Assembly: GCF_003074055.1 (NCBI RefSeq)
Contig: NZ_CP029043.1
Span: 4,704,501-4,768,500, forward strand
Source of the DNA: Streptomyces nigra
Lineage (GTDB): Bacteria > Actinomycetota > Actinomycetes > Streptomycetales > Streptomycetaceae
Length of the DNA: 64,000 nt
Direction of reading: 5' to 3'
Position numbers and translations under genes: made by a program. The notes below the pieces were generated by a model. That model made no database searches. It saw only the letters and a list, made by a program, of their open reading frames with translations, and had not been told where the DNA came from. This document shows positions 18,185 to 27,262 of the stretch, in pieces. Numbering within the stretch: position 1 is the first letter of the stretch; every line of letters begins with the position of its first letter.

Positions 18185-18354
18185 TCCGTCGTCTCATGGG
18201 GCGCGTAACGCGATCAGCACCACCGGCCTCGGCCGAGGTGGTGTGCCCCACACATGGCAGGGATGTGGAACGGGACGAACCGGTCGTAGCGTTGAAGATC
18301 CTTGACGGGGACTCTCGGGCGTTTGGGGATTCGGGAACGATGGAGAAGCATGTG

Positions 18355-19599
18355 ATGACGAACAGCAAGCGGCGCAAGGGCCTGGCGGCCGCGTCCGCTC
18401 TGCTCGGCGGTGTCCTGGTGCTCTCGGCCTGCTCGGGCGGCGGCGACGACGCCTCCGGCGGTGGCGACACCTCGCAGGCCAAGGTCGACGAGGCGGCCGC
18501 CAAGAAGACCTCCGAGGCGCAGATCAAGATCACGCCCAAGGACGGCACCGACAACGCCTCCATCAACAACTCCGCCGCCGTCACCGTGAGCAAGGGCTCG
18601 CTCACCGAGGTGACGATGAAGACCGCCGACGGTGCCGCCGTCGAGGGCCAGATATCGGCGGACAAGACCAGCTGGAAGCCCAGCGGCCCGCTGAAGCGCT
18701 CGACCACCTACAAGATCACGGTGACCGCGAAGGACGCCAAGGGCCTGGAGGCCCACGAGAACGGCTCCTTCACCACCGTCTCCCCGGACAACAGCTTCCT
18801 CGGCTACTTCACGCCGGAGGACGGCTCCACCGTCGGCGTCGGGATGCCCGTGTCGATCAACTTCGACAAGGCGATCACCAACAAGGCCGACGTGCAGAAG
18901 GCCGTCACCGTGAACTCCACCAGCGGTCAGGAAGTCGTCTGCCACTGGTTCAACGACAAGCGCATGGACTGCCGCCCCCAGGACTACTGGAAGGAAGGCT
19001 CCACGGTCACCCTGAAGATGGCCCTGGACGGCGTCGAGGGCTCCGAGGGCGTCTACGGCGTCCAGCAGAAGACCGTCACCTTCAAGATCGGCCGCAACCA
19101 GGTCTCGTACGTCGACGCGAAGACCAAGCAGATGCGGGTCACGCAGGACGGCAAGGTCGTCAAGACCATCCCGATCTCGGCCGGCTCCCCGGAGAACAAG
19201 ACGTACGAAGGCGTCATGGTGATGTCGGAGATGTTCAAGGAGACGCGCATGAACGGCGCGACCGTGGGCTTCACCGACGACGACGGCAAGGGCGAGTACG
19301 ACATCAAGGACGTGCCGCACGCCATCCGCCTGTCGACCTCCGGCACCTTCATCCACGGCAACTACTGGGGCGCCAAGTCCATCTTCGGCAGCGTGAACAC
19401 CAGCCACGGCTGCGTGGGCCTCTCCGACACCAAGGGCGCCAACGACAAGGGCACCGCCGGCTACTGGTTCTTCAACAACTCCATCGTCGGTGACGTCGTC
19501 GTCGTCCAGAACACCGGCGACAAGACCATCGCCCCGGACAACGGCCTCAACGGCTGGAACCTCGGCTGGGAGCAGTGGAAGGCCGGCTCCGCCGTCTGA
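18355..19599 (+). CDS. L,D-transpeptidase lipoprotein (YkuD domain)
   Basis: This 414-residue lipoprotein should make 3-3 peptidoglycan crosslinks or attach proteins at the outer face of the membrane. The lipobox is LSAC with Cys at residue 26, followed by a Gly/Asp/Ser linker. Two immunoglobulin-like domains span about 55-250, and the YkuD catalytic domain covers 260-390. The active site motif TSHGCVGLS has the catalytic Cys near residue 353 with its His two residues before, and FIHGNYWG upstream supplies the second conserved His. The layout matches actinobacterial Ldt(Mt2)-like enzymes. ATG 18355 has GGAG 9 nt upstream; ATG 18340 in the same frame is an alternative start. Confidence 0.93.
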   Translation: MTNSKRRKGLAAASALLGGVLVLSACSGGGDDASGGGDTSQAKVDEAAAKKTSEAQIKITPKDGTDNASINNSAAVTVSKGSLTEVTMKTADGAAVEGQISADKTSWKPSGPLKRSTTYKITVTAKDAKGLEAHENGSFTTVSPDNSFLGYFTPEDGSTVGVGMPVSINFDKAITNKADVQKAVTVNSTSGQEVVCHWFNDKRMDCRPQDYWKEGSTVTLKMALDGVEGSEGVYGVQQKTVTFKIGRNQVSYVDAKTKQMRVTQDGKVVKTIPISAGSPENKTYEGVMVMSEMFKETRMNGATVGFTDDDGKGEYDIKDVPHAIRLSTSGTFIHGNYWGAKSIFGSVNTSHGCVGLSDTKGANDKGTAGYWFFNNSIVGDVVVVQNTGDKTIAPDNGLNGWNLGWEQWKAGSAV

Positions 19600-19624
19600 T
19601 CCGCCCCCGTCCCCCTCGCACCAT

Positions 19625-19660
19625 CCGATGCCGCCTCTGGCTTTCCAGGGGCGGCATCGG
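19625..19660 (+). terminator. terminator of the L,D-transpeptidase gene
   Basis: Sixteen-base arms with one G-T mismatch and a CTTT loop lie 26 bp after the stop codon. Confidence 0.8.
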
Positions 19661-19692
19661 CGTTTCCGGGCCCACCGCCCCGCGCGGGCGCT

Positions 19693-19747
19693 TCTCATCC
19701 GTCTCTTATCGCGGGCTTATCGCTTCATCAGGCGCGGCACCTAGCTT
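19693..19747 (+). promoter_or_regulatory. operator/promoter with three 11-bp-phased direct repeats
   Basis: TCTCATC, TCTTATC and GCTTATC begin at 19693, 19704 and 19715, that is every 11 bp. The -10 hexamer TAGCTT (19742-19747) lies just downstream, 7 nt before the ATG of the ABC permease. One-turn phasing of heptamers is typical of OmpR/PhoB-type response regulators. Confidence 0.5.
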
Positions 19748-19754
19748 GCGGCGC

Positions 19755-21227
19755 ATGTTCTTCACCTATCTGAGGCGCGAGCTGCGCCGCCGCAGAAAGG
19801 CGGCGCTCGTCGTCGCCTCCGGGCTCGCGCTCGGCATCGCGCTGGTCATCGTGGTCTCCTCCGTGTCGTCCGGCATGAGCAAGGCCCAGGACAAGGTCCT
19901 TCAGTCCCTGTACGGCCTGGGCACGGACATGACCGTCACCAAGGCCGCCGAGCCCGCGGCGAGCGACTCCGAACGTCCGCGCTTCCGGTTCGACGCGCGG
20001 GACGACGGCTCCGGCGAGGAGCAGTCCAGTGACCGTGTCATGGTCCAGGGCTTCCAGACCCTGTCCGCCGCCACCGTGACCAAGGTCGGCGAGCAGGACG
20101 GCGTCGCCGACGCGGTCGGCGGTCTCAGCCTCCAGGTCCTCAAGGTGAGCGGCGAGTTCACCCGCGGTCGGTTCCAGCAGGACGGGGGCGGCGGGGAGCG
20201 GGGCGGGCCGCCCGGGCAGGGCGGCGACGGACAGCCGCAGGGCGAAGTGCGCGGCGGCGGCGCCGACTTCGACGTCAACAGCTACACCGTCTACGGCGCC
20301 GACGTCACCCGGACCGGCATCGGACCGCTGACCTCCTCGAAGATCACCAGCGGCCGTACCTTCAAGGCGGCCGAGACCGACGCGAAGGTCGTGGTCGCCG
20401 ACACCTCCTACGCCAAGGAGAAGAAGCTCAAGACCGGCTCGACGGTCACCGTCAAGGGCACCAAGTTCAAGGTGATCGGCATCGCGACGCCCGACAGCGG
20501 GGACGCGGCCGCGAACCTGTACATGCCGCTGAAGCGGGCGCAGACCCTCGCCGACGCCAAGGACAAGGTCACCACCATCTATGTGCGGGCGAGCGACTCG
20601 CAGCGCATCGAGTCCGTCAAGTCGGCCATTCAGAAGAACGTCTCCGGTACGACGGTGACGACCTCCGCCGACCTCGCGGACACCGTGTCCGGCTCCCTGT
20701 CCACGGCGTCCTCGCTCGCCACCCGCGTCGGCACCTGGCTGTCCGTCGCGGTGCTCGTCGCGGCGTTCCTGGTGGCCGGGCTGCTGACCTCCTCGGCGGT
20801 GTCGCGCCGGGTGCGGGAGTTCGGCACGCTCAAGGCGCTCGGCTGGAAGTCGGGCCGGGTGACCCGGCAGGTGGTCGGCGAGGCCGTCGTCAACGGGCTG
20901 CTCGGCGGCGTCCTCGGTATCGCGGTCGGCCTGGCCGGCGCCTACGCGGTCACCGCGATCAGTCCGACACTCCAGGCGGAGCTGGGCGGCGGTGCCGGCG
21001 GGGGCGGTGGCATGGCCGGTCCCGCCGGCGGGGGCGGCTTCGCGGGCGGACCCGGTCGGGAGAGCGCGTCCCGGACTCTGGACGTCGCCCTGACCGCGCC
21101 GGTCAGCCTGACGACGGTGGCCCTGGCGGTCGGTCTGGCGGTGGCGGGCGGTCTGATCGCGGGCGCGTTCGGCGGCTGGCGGGCGTCGCGGCTGCGCCCC
21201 GCGGACGCCCTGCGCCGCGTCGAGTAG
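19755..21227 (+). CDS. FtsX/MacB-type ABC transporter permease
   Basis: This is a 490-residue membrane protein. One transmembrane helix at the N-terminus (ALVVASGLALGIALVIVVSSV) is followed by a large extracellular MacB-like periplasmic-core domain (residues about 40-310) and three helices in the C-terminal FtsX domain. The extracellular domain includes a Gln/Gly-rich low-complexity insert (QQDGGGGERGG). A second Gly-rich loop (GGGAGGGGGMAGPAGGGG) sits between the last helices. Proteins of this type are mechanotransmission exporters for peptides, lipoproteins or antibiotics, or signal in antibiotic sensing. It is followed 46 bp later by its ATPase. The predicted start is leaderless. The phased repeats upstream suggest response-regulator control, but no two-component pair is adjacent. 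Confidence 0.9.
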   Translation: MFFTYLRRELRRRRKAALVVASGLALGIALVIVVSSVSSGMSKAQDKVLQSLYGLGTDMTVTKAAEPAASDSERPRFRFDARDDGSGEEQSSDRVMVQGFQTLSAATVTKVGEQDGVADAVGGLSLQVLKVSGEFTRGRFQQDGGGGERGGPPGQGGDGQPQGEVRGGGADFDVNSYTVYGADVTRTGIGPLTSSKITSGRTFKAAETDAKVVVADTSYAKEKKLKTGSTVTVKGTKFKVIGIATPDSGDAAANLYMPLKRAQTLADAKDKVTTIYVRASDSQRIESVKSAIQKNVSGTTVTTSADLADTVSGSLSTASSLATRVGTWLSVAVLVAAFLVAGLLTSSAVSRRVREFGTLKALGWKSGRVTRQVVGEAVVNGLLGGVLGIAVGLAGAYAVTAISPTLQAELGGGAGGGGGMAGPAGGGGFAGGPGRESASRTLDVALTAPVSLTTVALAVGLAVAGGLIAGAFGGWRASRLRPADALRRVE

Positions 21228-21273
21228 CGGCCGGACCGACGCGCACCACCCCCGTACCGACCGAGGAGCCACC

Positions 21274-21957
21274 ATGTACGAACTCAGGAACGTCACCAAG
21301 CGCTACACCCGCGGCAAGGACACCGTCCTCGCCCTCGACGGCGTCGACCTCACCATCCCCGACGGCGACCGCCTCGTCATCCAGGGCCCCACCGGCGGCG
21401 GCAAGTCCACCCTGCTGCAGATGCTCGGCGGCCTGGACCGGCCCACCTCCGGCGAGGTCGTCCTCGACGGCACCGACCTGGCCGCGCTCCCCGAGGCCCG
21501 CCTCACCCGGGTGCGCAGCGAGAACATCGGTTTCGTCTTCCAGTCCTTCAACCTGATCCCCACCCTCACCGCCCAGGAGAACGTCGAGACCGCGCTCGTC
21601 CCGCTCGGCCTCAAGGCCCGTGAGCGACGTGAGCGGGCCGCCGAGGCGCTCAACTCCGTGGGTCTCGGCGAGCGGCTCGGGCATCTGCCGTCCGAGATGT
21701 CCGGCGGCCAGCAGCAGCGGGTGGCCGTCGCCCGCGCCCTCGTCAAGCGGCCCAAGGTGCTGCTCGCCGACGAACCCACCGGAAACCTCGACGAGTCGAT
21801 GCGCGACGAGATCATGGAGGTGCTCGAACGCATGTGGCAGGAGCTGGGGCTGACGTTCATCATGGTCACCCATGACTCCGCGATCGCCCGGAAGGCCCCG
21901 CGGCTGGCGACCATCCGCAAGGGACGCATCACCGTCAAGGAGAACGCCAAGGCCTAA
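21274..21957 (+). CDS. ABC transporter ATP-binding protein, MacB/LolD type
   Basis: This is a 227-residue ATPase. Walker A is GPTGGGKST at 38-46, the Q-loop is FVFQSFNLIPTLTAQENVE, the signature is MSGGQQQRVAVARAL, Walker B is VLLADEPTGNLDE, and the H-loop is MVTHD. The LDESMRDEIMEVLERMWQE segment is typical of the MacB/LolD class that works with FtsX-like permeases such as the gene just upstream. GAGGAG lies 8 nt before the ATG. The pair should form one complex of two ATPases and two permeases at the membrane. Confidence 0.93.
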   Translation: MYELRNVTKRYTRGKDTVLALDGVDLTIPDGDRLVIQGPTGGGKSTLLQMLGGLDRPTSGEVVLDGTDLAALPEARLTRVRSENIGFVFQSFNLIPTLTAQENVETALVPLGLKARERRERAAEALNSVGLGERLGHLPSEMSGGQQQRVAVARALVKRPKVLLADEPTGNLDESMRDEIMEVLERMWQELGLTFIMVTHDSAIARKAPRLATIRKGRITVKENAKA

Positions 21958-22033
21958 CCCGGCGACTGGGTAACGGAGTTCGGCCCGTCGCGTAACAGTC
22001 GCCCCGGCGCGCGGGCCAACTCCGCACGTTCCC

Positions 22034-22063
22034 TTGAGGCGTGAGACAACCCCTCGGCATACT
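22034..22063 (+). promoter_or_regulatory. promoter of the subtilase gene
   Basis: TTGAGG and CATACT are 18 bp apart, 90 bp upstream of the GTG start. It predicts an 84-nt leader. Confidence 0.45.
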
Positions 22064-22090
22064 GCGTGATCCGGGGGGCGGCGCACAGGC

Positions 22091-22136
22091 GTCCGGGACC
22101 ACCTCCGGACGCGTGATCCGGGACCCCACCCGGATC
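22091..22136 (+). promoter_or_regulatory. two stem-loops in the subtilase mRNA leader
   Basis: GTCCGG...CCGGAC (22091-22110, 8-nt loop) and GATCCGGG...CCCGGATC (22115-22136, 6-nt loop) lie between the promoter and the AAGGGGG ribosome site at 22142. GCGTGATCCGGG occurs twice (22064 and 22111), so the second stem has an alternative partner. Confidence 0.45.
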
Positions 22137-22153
22137 CTCTGCAAGGGGGAAAC

Positions 22154-25100
22154 GTGCGCAGACACGTCAGACGAGCATGCGCGGCCGCCGTCGCCTCGGC
22201 GGCCGCCCCCGCCCTCGCCGGGGGCACGATCGCCCCGGCGTCCGCCCAGCCCGACGAGGGCCCGCCGGGCGCCGCCACCGGTCCGTCCGCCGCCTCGCCG
22301 CTCCCGCAGCGGGTCACCCTGATCACGGGCGACCGGGTCTCCGTGGACGCCGAGGGCCGGGTCGTAGGACTGGAGCGGGCGAAGGGCCGCACCCACATAC
22401 CCGTCCAGATACGCAAGACGGACGGGCACACCCTGGTGATACCCGCCGACGCGATCCGGCTCGTCGCCGACGGCACCCTCGACCGGCGCCTGTTCGACGT
22501 CACCGAACTGACCAGGTCACGGACCCACGCCTCCGGCAGACAGGGCCCCAAGGTCATCGTCGGCTACCGGGGCGCCGCCGCCGGAGCCAAGGCGGACGTC
22601 CGGGACGCGGGCACCCTGCGCCGCACCCTGAAGTCCCTGAACGCGGACGCCGTGCAGACCACGGACCGGGGCGCGCCCGGCCTGTGGGACGCGCTCACCG
22701 ACGGCGGCCGTACCGCGTCCGGCATCGCGAGCGTCTGGCTCGACGGCGTCCGCAGGGCCAGCCTCGACAAGTCCGTCGCGCAGATCGGCGCCCCCGAGGC
22801 ATGGGCGGCCGGCTACGACGGCGAGGGCGTGAAGATCGCCGTCCTGGACACCGGTGTCGACGCCACCCACCCGGACCTCAAGGGGCAGGTGGTCGCCGCG
22901 AAGAACTTCAGCCCGGCCCCCGACGCCACCGACAAGGTCGGGCACGGCACCCATGTCGCGTCCATCGCGGCGGGCACCGGAGCCACGTCCGGCGGGAAGT
23001 ACAAGGGTGTCGCGCCCGGCGCCGGCATCCTCAACGGCAAGGTCCTGGACGACGAGGGCTACGGCGACGACTCTGCGATCCTCGCCGGCATGGAGTGGGC
23101 CGCCGAACAGGGCGCGCAGATCGTCAACATGAGCCTGGGCGGCACCGACACCCCGGAGGTCGACCCGCTGGAGGCGGCGGTCGACAAGCTGTCCGCCGAG
23201 AAGGGCGTCCTGTTCACCATCGCCGCGGGCAACGCGGGCCCGGAGTCCGTCGGTTCGCCCGGCAGCGCGGACGCCGCGCTCACCGTCGGCGCCGTCGACG
23301 GCAAGGATGTCCTCGCCCCCTGGTCCAGCACCGGTCCCCGGGTGGGCGACGGGGCGGTCAAGCCGGATGTGACCGCGCCGGGCGTGGACATCACGGCCGC
23401 CTCCGCCAAGGGCAGCGTCATCGCGCAAGAGGTCGGGGAGAACCCGCCCGGCTATGTGACCATCGAGGGCACCTCGATGGCGACCCCGCATGTGGCGGGC
23501 GCGGCCGCGATCCTCAAGCAGCGGCACCCGGACTGGACGTCCGCCGAGCTGAAGGGCGCGCTCACCGGCTCGGCCAAGGGCGGCCCGTACACGCCGTTCG
23601 AGCAGGGTGCGGGCCGTGTCCAGGCCGACAAGGCCCTGCAGCAGACCGTGGTCGCCGAACCGGTGTCGCTGAGCTTCGGCGTCCAGCAGTGGCCGCACGC
23701 CGACGACAAGCCGGAGGCCCGCGAGCTGACGTACCGCAACCTCGGCACGAAGGACGTCACGCTCGACCTCACCGTGAAGGCCACCGACCCCAAGGGCCAC
23801 GCGGCCCCGGCGGGCTTCTTCACGCTGGGCGCGACCAAGGTGACGGTCCCGGCGGGCGGCAGGGCCACGGTGGACCTCACCGTCGACACCCGGCTGGGCG
23901 GCACCGCCGACGGCGCCTACTCCGCGTACGTCACGGCGACGGGCGGCGGGCAGAGCGTCCGTACGGCCGCCGCGGTGCAGCGCGAGGTGGAGTCGTACGA
24001 CGTCACGGTCAAGCACATCGACCGTGACGGCAAGCCCGCGCCCGAGTACAACACGGCCCTGATCGGCTTCTCCGGACTGGCGAACGAGCGCTACTACCAG
24101 GTGCCCACGGCCGCCTCCGGCACGGTCAAGCTGCGCGTGCCCAAGGGCACGTATCTGATGGACGCCTGGATCGCCAAGGACCTGGTCACCATGGAGGGCG
24201 GCCTCGACTGGGTGGTCCAGCCCAAGCTGAACGTCACCCGCAACACCACCCTGACCATCGACGCGCGCACCACGAAGTCGGCCGACATCACCGTGCCGGA
24301 CCCGGGGGCCAAGCCGGTGTTCGCCGCCTCCGGCTACTTCTACGACACGGCGGGCATCGGCATCGGTGCCGGTCTCGGATCCTTCGCCGACCTGCGCATG
24401 GCCCACCTGGGCCCGGAGATCGCGAGCGGTCTGACGCAGACCTGGAACGCCCAGTACACCAAGGGCGCGGCCACCGAGTACGACGTCGCCACCTCGGCGA
24501 GGGTCAAGAAGATCCAGGGGCACAAGGTCCGCCACTTCACGGCGGGCGAGCTGGCCAAGGTGTCCAACGGGCTCGGCGCCGCCGCACCCGGCAAGACCGG
24601 CGCCCTGCTGCCCGTCGGGTTCCTCCCCGACGACGTCGTGTTCGCCACGCCGGTGGAGCAGAAGCTGCCCGGCGCCCGGACGCTGTACGTGTCCACGTCC
24701 GACGACATCCAGTGGACGTTCGACCTGGAGCAGTACGCAAGCCGGGACGCCGACGGCCTCGGGATCGTCGACGCCTTCTACACACTGGGCGCCCCGCAGA
24801 CCTTCAAGGCGGGCAAGAGCTACACGAAGACGTTCAACACCGCCGTCTTCGGCCCGCACATCAACAAGGACTACGGCCTGTTCCGCGACGGCGACGAGAT
24901 CTACGGCTTCCTGCCGCTGTTCGCCGACGCCCACAAGCACGCCGGCTCGTCCGACGTCACCTCGGTCACCACGAACCTCTACCGCAACGGCCGCAAGATC
25001 GGCACCAACGCCGACCCGCTGCTCGGGGAGGCGTTCAAGGTGCCCGCGGGGGAGGCCGAGTACCGGCTGACGACGTCGGTGAAGCGGAGCGTGAAGGTCG

Positions 25101-25474
25101 CAGCCGCCTCCACCCGGATCGACGCGAGCTGGACCTTCCGGTCCAAGAAGGCGTCCGGTGACATCGTCACCCTCCCCGCCTCCACCGTCCGCTTCGGCGC
25201 GAAGACCGGGCTGGACAGCCGCGCCGAGGCCGGCAAGAAGGTCACCTTCCCGGTCACCGTCGTCGGCGCCGCGTCGGGCCGCGACCTCAAGTCCCTGCAC
25301 GTGTACGCGTCGTACGACTACGGCCAGACCTGGACGAAGCTCGACGTGCGCGACGGCAAGGTCACCGTGAAGAACCCCGCCAAGGGCAAGGGGATCTCCT
25401 TCCACGGCAAGGTCACCGACAAGAAGGGCAACAAGGCGACGATCTCGCTCTACAACGCCTATTACGGCACGTAG
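22154..25474 (+). CDS. secreted S8 subtilisin-like serine protease
   Basis: This is a 1106-residue exported protease. A signal peptide (RRHVRRACAAAVASAAAPALAGG) is followed by a propeptide to about residue 205. The peptidase S8 domain has Asp232 in AVLDTGVDATHPD, His264 in GHGTHVAS, the oxyanion Asn360 in AAGNAGPES, and Ser441 in GTSMATPHVAGAAA. All four catalytic positions are intact. About 600 residues of beta-rich C-terminal domains follow, without recognisable anchoring motifs, so the enzyme is likely released into the medium. The layout matches the large Streptomyces extracellular subtilases. AGGGGGAAAC precedes the GTG. It ends 3 bp before the convergent VOC gene, without a clear terminator. 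Confidence 0.94.
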   Translation: MRRHVRRACAAAVASAAAPALAGGTIAPASAQPDEGPPGAATGPSAASPLPQRVTLITGDRVSVDAEGRVVGLERAKGRTHIPVQIRKTDGHTLVIPADAIRLVADGTLDRRLFDVTELTRSRTHASGRQGPKVIVGYRGAAAGAKADVRDAGTLRRTLKSLNADAVQTTDRGAPGLWDALTDGGRTASGIASVWLDGVRRASLDKSVAQIGAPEAWAAGYDGEGVKIAVLDTGVDATHPDLKGQVVAAKNFSPAPDATDKVGHGTHVASIAAGTGATSGGKYKGVAPGAGILNGKVLDDEGYGDDSAILAGMEWAAEQGAQIVNMSLGGTDTPEVDPLEAAVDKLSAEKGVLFTIAAGNAGPESVGSPGSADAALTVGAVDGKDVLAPWSSTGPRVGDGAVKPDVTAPGVDITAASAKGSVIAQEVGENPPGYVTIEGTSMATPHVAGAAAILKQRHPDWTSAELKGALTGSAKGGPYTPFEQGAGRVQADKALQQTVVAEPVSLSFGVQQWPHADDKPEARELTYRNLGTKDVTLDLTVKATDPKGHAAPAGFFTLGATKVTVPAGGRATVDLTVDTRLGGTADGAYSAYVTATGGGQSVRTAAAVQREVESYDVTVKHIDRDGKPAPEYNTALIGFSGLANERYYQVPTAASGTVKLRVPKGTYLMDAWIAKDLVTMEGGLDWVVQPKLNVTRNTTLTIDARTTKSADITVPDPGAKPVFAASGYFYDTAGIGIGAGLGSFADLRMAHLGPEIASGLTQTWNAQYTKGAATEYDVATSARVKKIQGHKVRHFTAGELAKVSNGLGAAAPGKTGALLPVGFLPDDVVFATPVEQKLPGARTLYVSTSDDIQWTFDLEQYASRDADGLGIVDAFYTLGAPQTFKAGKSYTKTFNTAVFGPHINKDYGLFRDGDEIYGFLPLFADAHKHAGSSDVTSVTTNLYRNGRKIGTNADPLLGEAFKVPAGEAEYRLTTSVKRSVKVAAASTRIDASWTFRSKKASGDIVTLPASTVRFGAKTGLDSRAEAGKKVTFPVTVVGAASGRDLKSLHVYASYDYGQTWTKLDVRDGKVTVKNPAKGKGISFHGKVTDKKGNKATISLYNAYYGT

Positions 25475-25477
25475 GCC

Positions 25478-25858
25478 TCACGCGCCGCCGTAGGGGACCG
25501 TCAGGATCGCCAGGCTGTGGCCGACGGGATCCTCGAAGTAGACACCCCGCCCGCCGTCGTTCCGGTTGATCTCCCCGGGACGGCGGTGGTGCGGGTCCGC
25601 CCAGTAGGTCAGTCCCGCCTGCCGTATCCGGGCGAAGATGGCGTCGAACTCGTCCTCCGACACCAGGAACGCGTAGTGCTGCGGGGTGACGGCTCCGGGG
25701 GAGTCCAGGAAGTCGAGGGTCACCCCGTTCGGGATCCGGACCGGGACGAAGGGTCCGTAGCGCGGGCCCACCTCCAGGCCGAGGACGTCGGCGAGGAACC
25801 GGGCCGACGCCTGCTTGTCGTGCGCGGCGACGATGGTGTGGTCGAGCCGGACGGTCAT
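25478..25858 (-). CDS. VOC-family (glyoxalase/bleomycin-resistance fold) protein
   Basis: This is a 126-residue cytosolic protein of the vicinal oxygen chelate fold. Two beta-alpha-beta-beta-beta modules are visible: DHTIVAAHDKQASARFLADVLGLEV with FVPVRIPNGVTLDFLDS, and HYAFLVSEDEFDAIFARIRQAGLTY with GGRGVYFEDPVGHSLAILT. His7, Glu108-like and His-rich positions could bind a metal. Substrate cannot be predicted; members include dioxygenases, glyoxalases and antibiotic-binding proteins. The ATG at 25858 is preceded by GAGGCAGCCCG. It is a single-gene unit. Confidence 0.88.
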   Translation of the reverse strand: MTVRLDHTIVAAHDKQASARFLADVLGLEVGPRYGPFVPVRIPNGVTLDFLDSPGAVTPQHYAFLVSEDEFDAIFARIRQAGLTYWADPHHRRPGEINRNDGGRGVYFEDPVGHSLAILTVPYGGA

Positions 25859-25990
25859 CGGGCTGCCTCCTCGTGGGCACGGTGGGTCGGGCTCCGTGAG
25901 CCACGTTAGGGGCCGTCACCGCCCGGGCACATCGGTCGCCGGACGGGGGCCGCCCTCCTCCCAGGGTCCTCCGTCCGAGGGCCGGTACGG

Positions 25991-26026
25991 CGAGGGCCCC
26001 GCGGTGGTCGTGCCGCGGGGCCCTCG
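25991..26026 (-). terminator. terminator of the alcohol dehydrogenase gene
   Basis: Fourteen-base perfect arms (CGAGGGCCCCGCGG and complement) with an 8-nt loop lie 13 bp beyond the stop codon. Confidence 0.82.
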
Positions 26027-26038
26027 GTCCGGGGCGGG

Positions 26039-27079
26039 TCAGATCGTCGCCGTGTCGATCACGAAGCGGTAGCGGACGTCGCTGTTCAGGACGCGCTCGT
26101 AGGCCTCGTTGATCTCGGCGGCGCCGATCAGCTCGATCTCGGCGCCGATGCCGTGCCCCGCGCAGAAGTCCAGCATCTCCTGGGTCTCGCGGATGCCGCC
26201 GATGCCGGAGCCGGCGAGCGTCTTGCGGCCGCCTATCACCGAGAACAGGTTCAGGGAGACGGGCTCCTCGGGGGCGCCGACGTTCACGAAGGCGCCGTCC
26301 GTGCGCAGCAGGGACAGGAACCGGTCCAGGTCCAGCGGCGCCGACACCGTGGACAGGATGAGGTCGAAGGTGCCGCGCAGCTCCTTGAAGGTGGCGTCGT
26401 CGCTGGTGGCGTAGTAGTGGTCGGCGCCCAGCCGCAGACCGTCGTCCTTCTTGCGCAGGGACTGCGACAGGACCGTCACCTCGGCGCCGAGCGCGTGCGC
26501 GATCTTCACGCCCATGTGGCCGAGGCCGCCCATGCCGAGGATCGCGACCTTCTTGCCGGGGCCGGCGTTCCAGTGCCGCAGCGGGGAGTACGTGGTGATG
26601 CCGGCGCACAGCAGGGGCGCGGCGACGTCGAGGGAGAGGCCGTCGGGGATGCGGACGACGAAGTTCTCGTCGACGACGACCTTCTCCGAGTAGCCGCCGT
26701 AGGTGGGCTCGCCGTCCCGGCCGATCGCGTTGTAGGTGCCGGTGTTGCCCTCGAGGCAGTACTGCTCCAGGCCCGCCACGCAGTTCTCGCACTCACGGCA
26801 GGAGTCGACCATGCAGCCGACGCCGACCCGGTCGCCGACCCGGTACTTCGTCACGTCCGAGCCGACCTCGGAGACGACGCCAGCGATCTCGTGGCCGGGC
26901 ACCATGGGGAAGATCGCCTCGCCCCAGCCCTCGCGGGCCTGGTGGATGTCGGAGTGGCAGATACCGGCGAACTTGATGTCGATGAGGACGTCGTGCGCGC
27001 CGACCTCGCGGCGCTCGATGGTGGTGCGCTCCAGGGGAGCCTTGGCGGCGGGTGCGGCGTACGCGGCGACGGTGGTCAT
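26039..27079 (-). CDS. zinc-dependent alcohol dehydrogenase
   Basis: This is a 346-residue medium-chain dehydrogenase. The catalytic zinc ligands are Cys41 (GICHSD), the GHE at 62-64, and a later Cys in PLLCAG. The structural zinc site is Cys94-X2-Cys97-X2-Cys100-X7-Cys108. The Rossmann motif is ILGMGGLGHMGVKIAHALG. It belongs to the cinnamyl-alcohol-dehydrogenase/YahK-like branch that reduces aldehydes with NADPH. The divergent XRE regulator 183 bp away is a common arrangement in Streptomyces, in which the regulator controls the oxidoreductase. Confidence 0.93.
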   Translation of the reverse strand: MTTVAAYAAPAAKAPLERTTIERREVGAHDVLIDIKFAGICHSDIHQAREGWGEAIFPMVPGHEIAGVVSEVGSDVTKYRVGDRVGVGCMVDSCRECENCVAGLEQYCLEGNTGTYNAIGRDGEPTYGGYSEKVVVDENFVVRIPDGLSLDVAAPLLCAGITTYSPLRHWNAGPGKKVAILGMGGLGHMGVKIAHALGAEVTVLSQSLRKKDDGLRLGADHYYATSDDATFKELRGTFDLILSTVSAPLDLDRFLSLLRTDGAFVNVGAPEEPVSLNLFSVIGGRKTLAGSGIGGIRETQEMLDFCAGHGIGAEIELIGAAEINEAYERVLNSDVRYRFVIDTATI

Positions 27080-27262
27080 GCCGGGGATCTCCTAGCGAGT
27101 GGTCGGAGCGCCCGGTGCCTACATGGTGGTGCTGTGTCCGGGCACGGCTTTCAGCGTGCCCGGACCGGCCGCGATCACCCAGCCCCCGGGTGTACGTACG
27201 TCCGCTGGTCCTACCACCGGTGGGGTCAGGCTCCCGTGCGTACGACCAGGAATACTCGAGGC

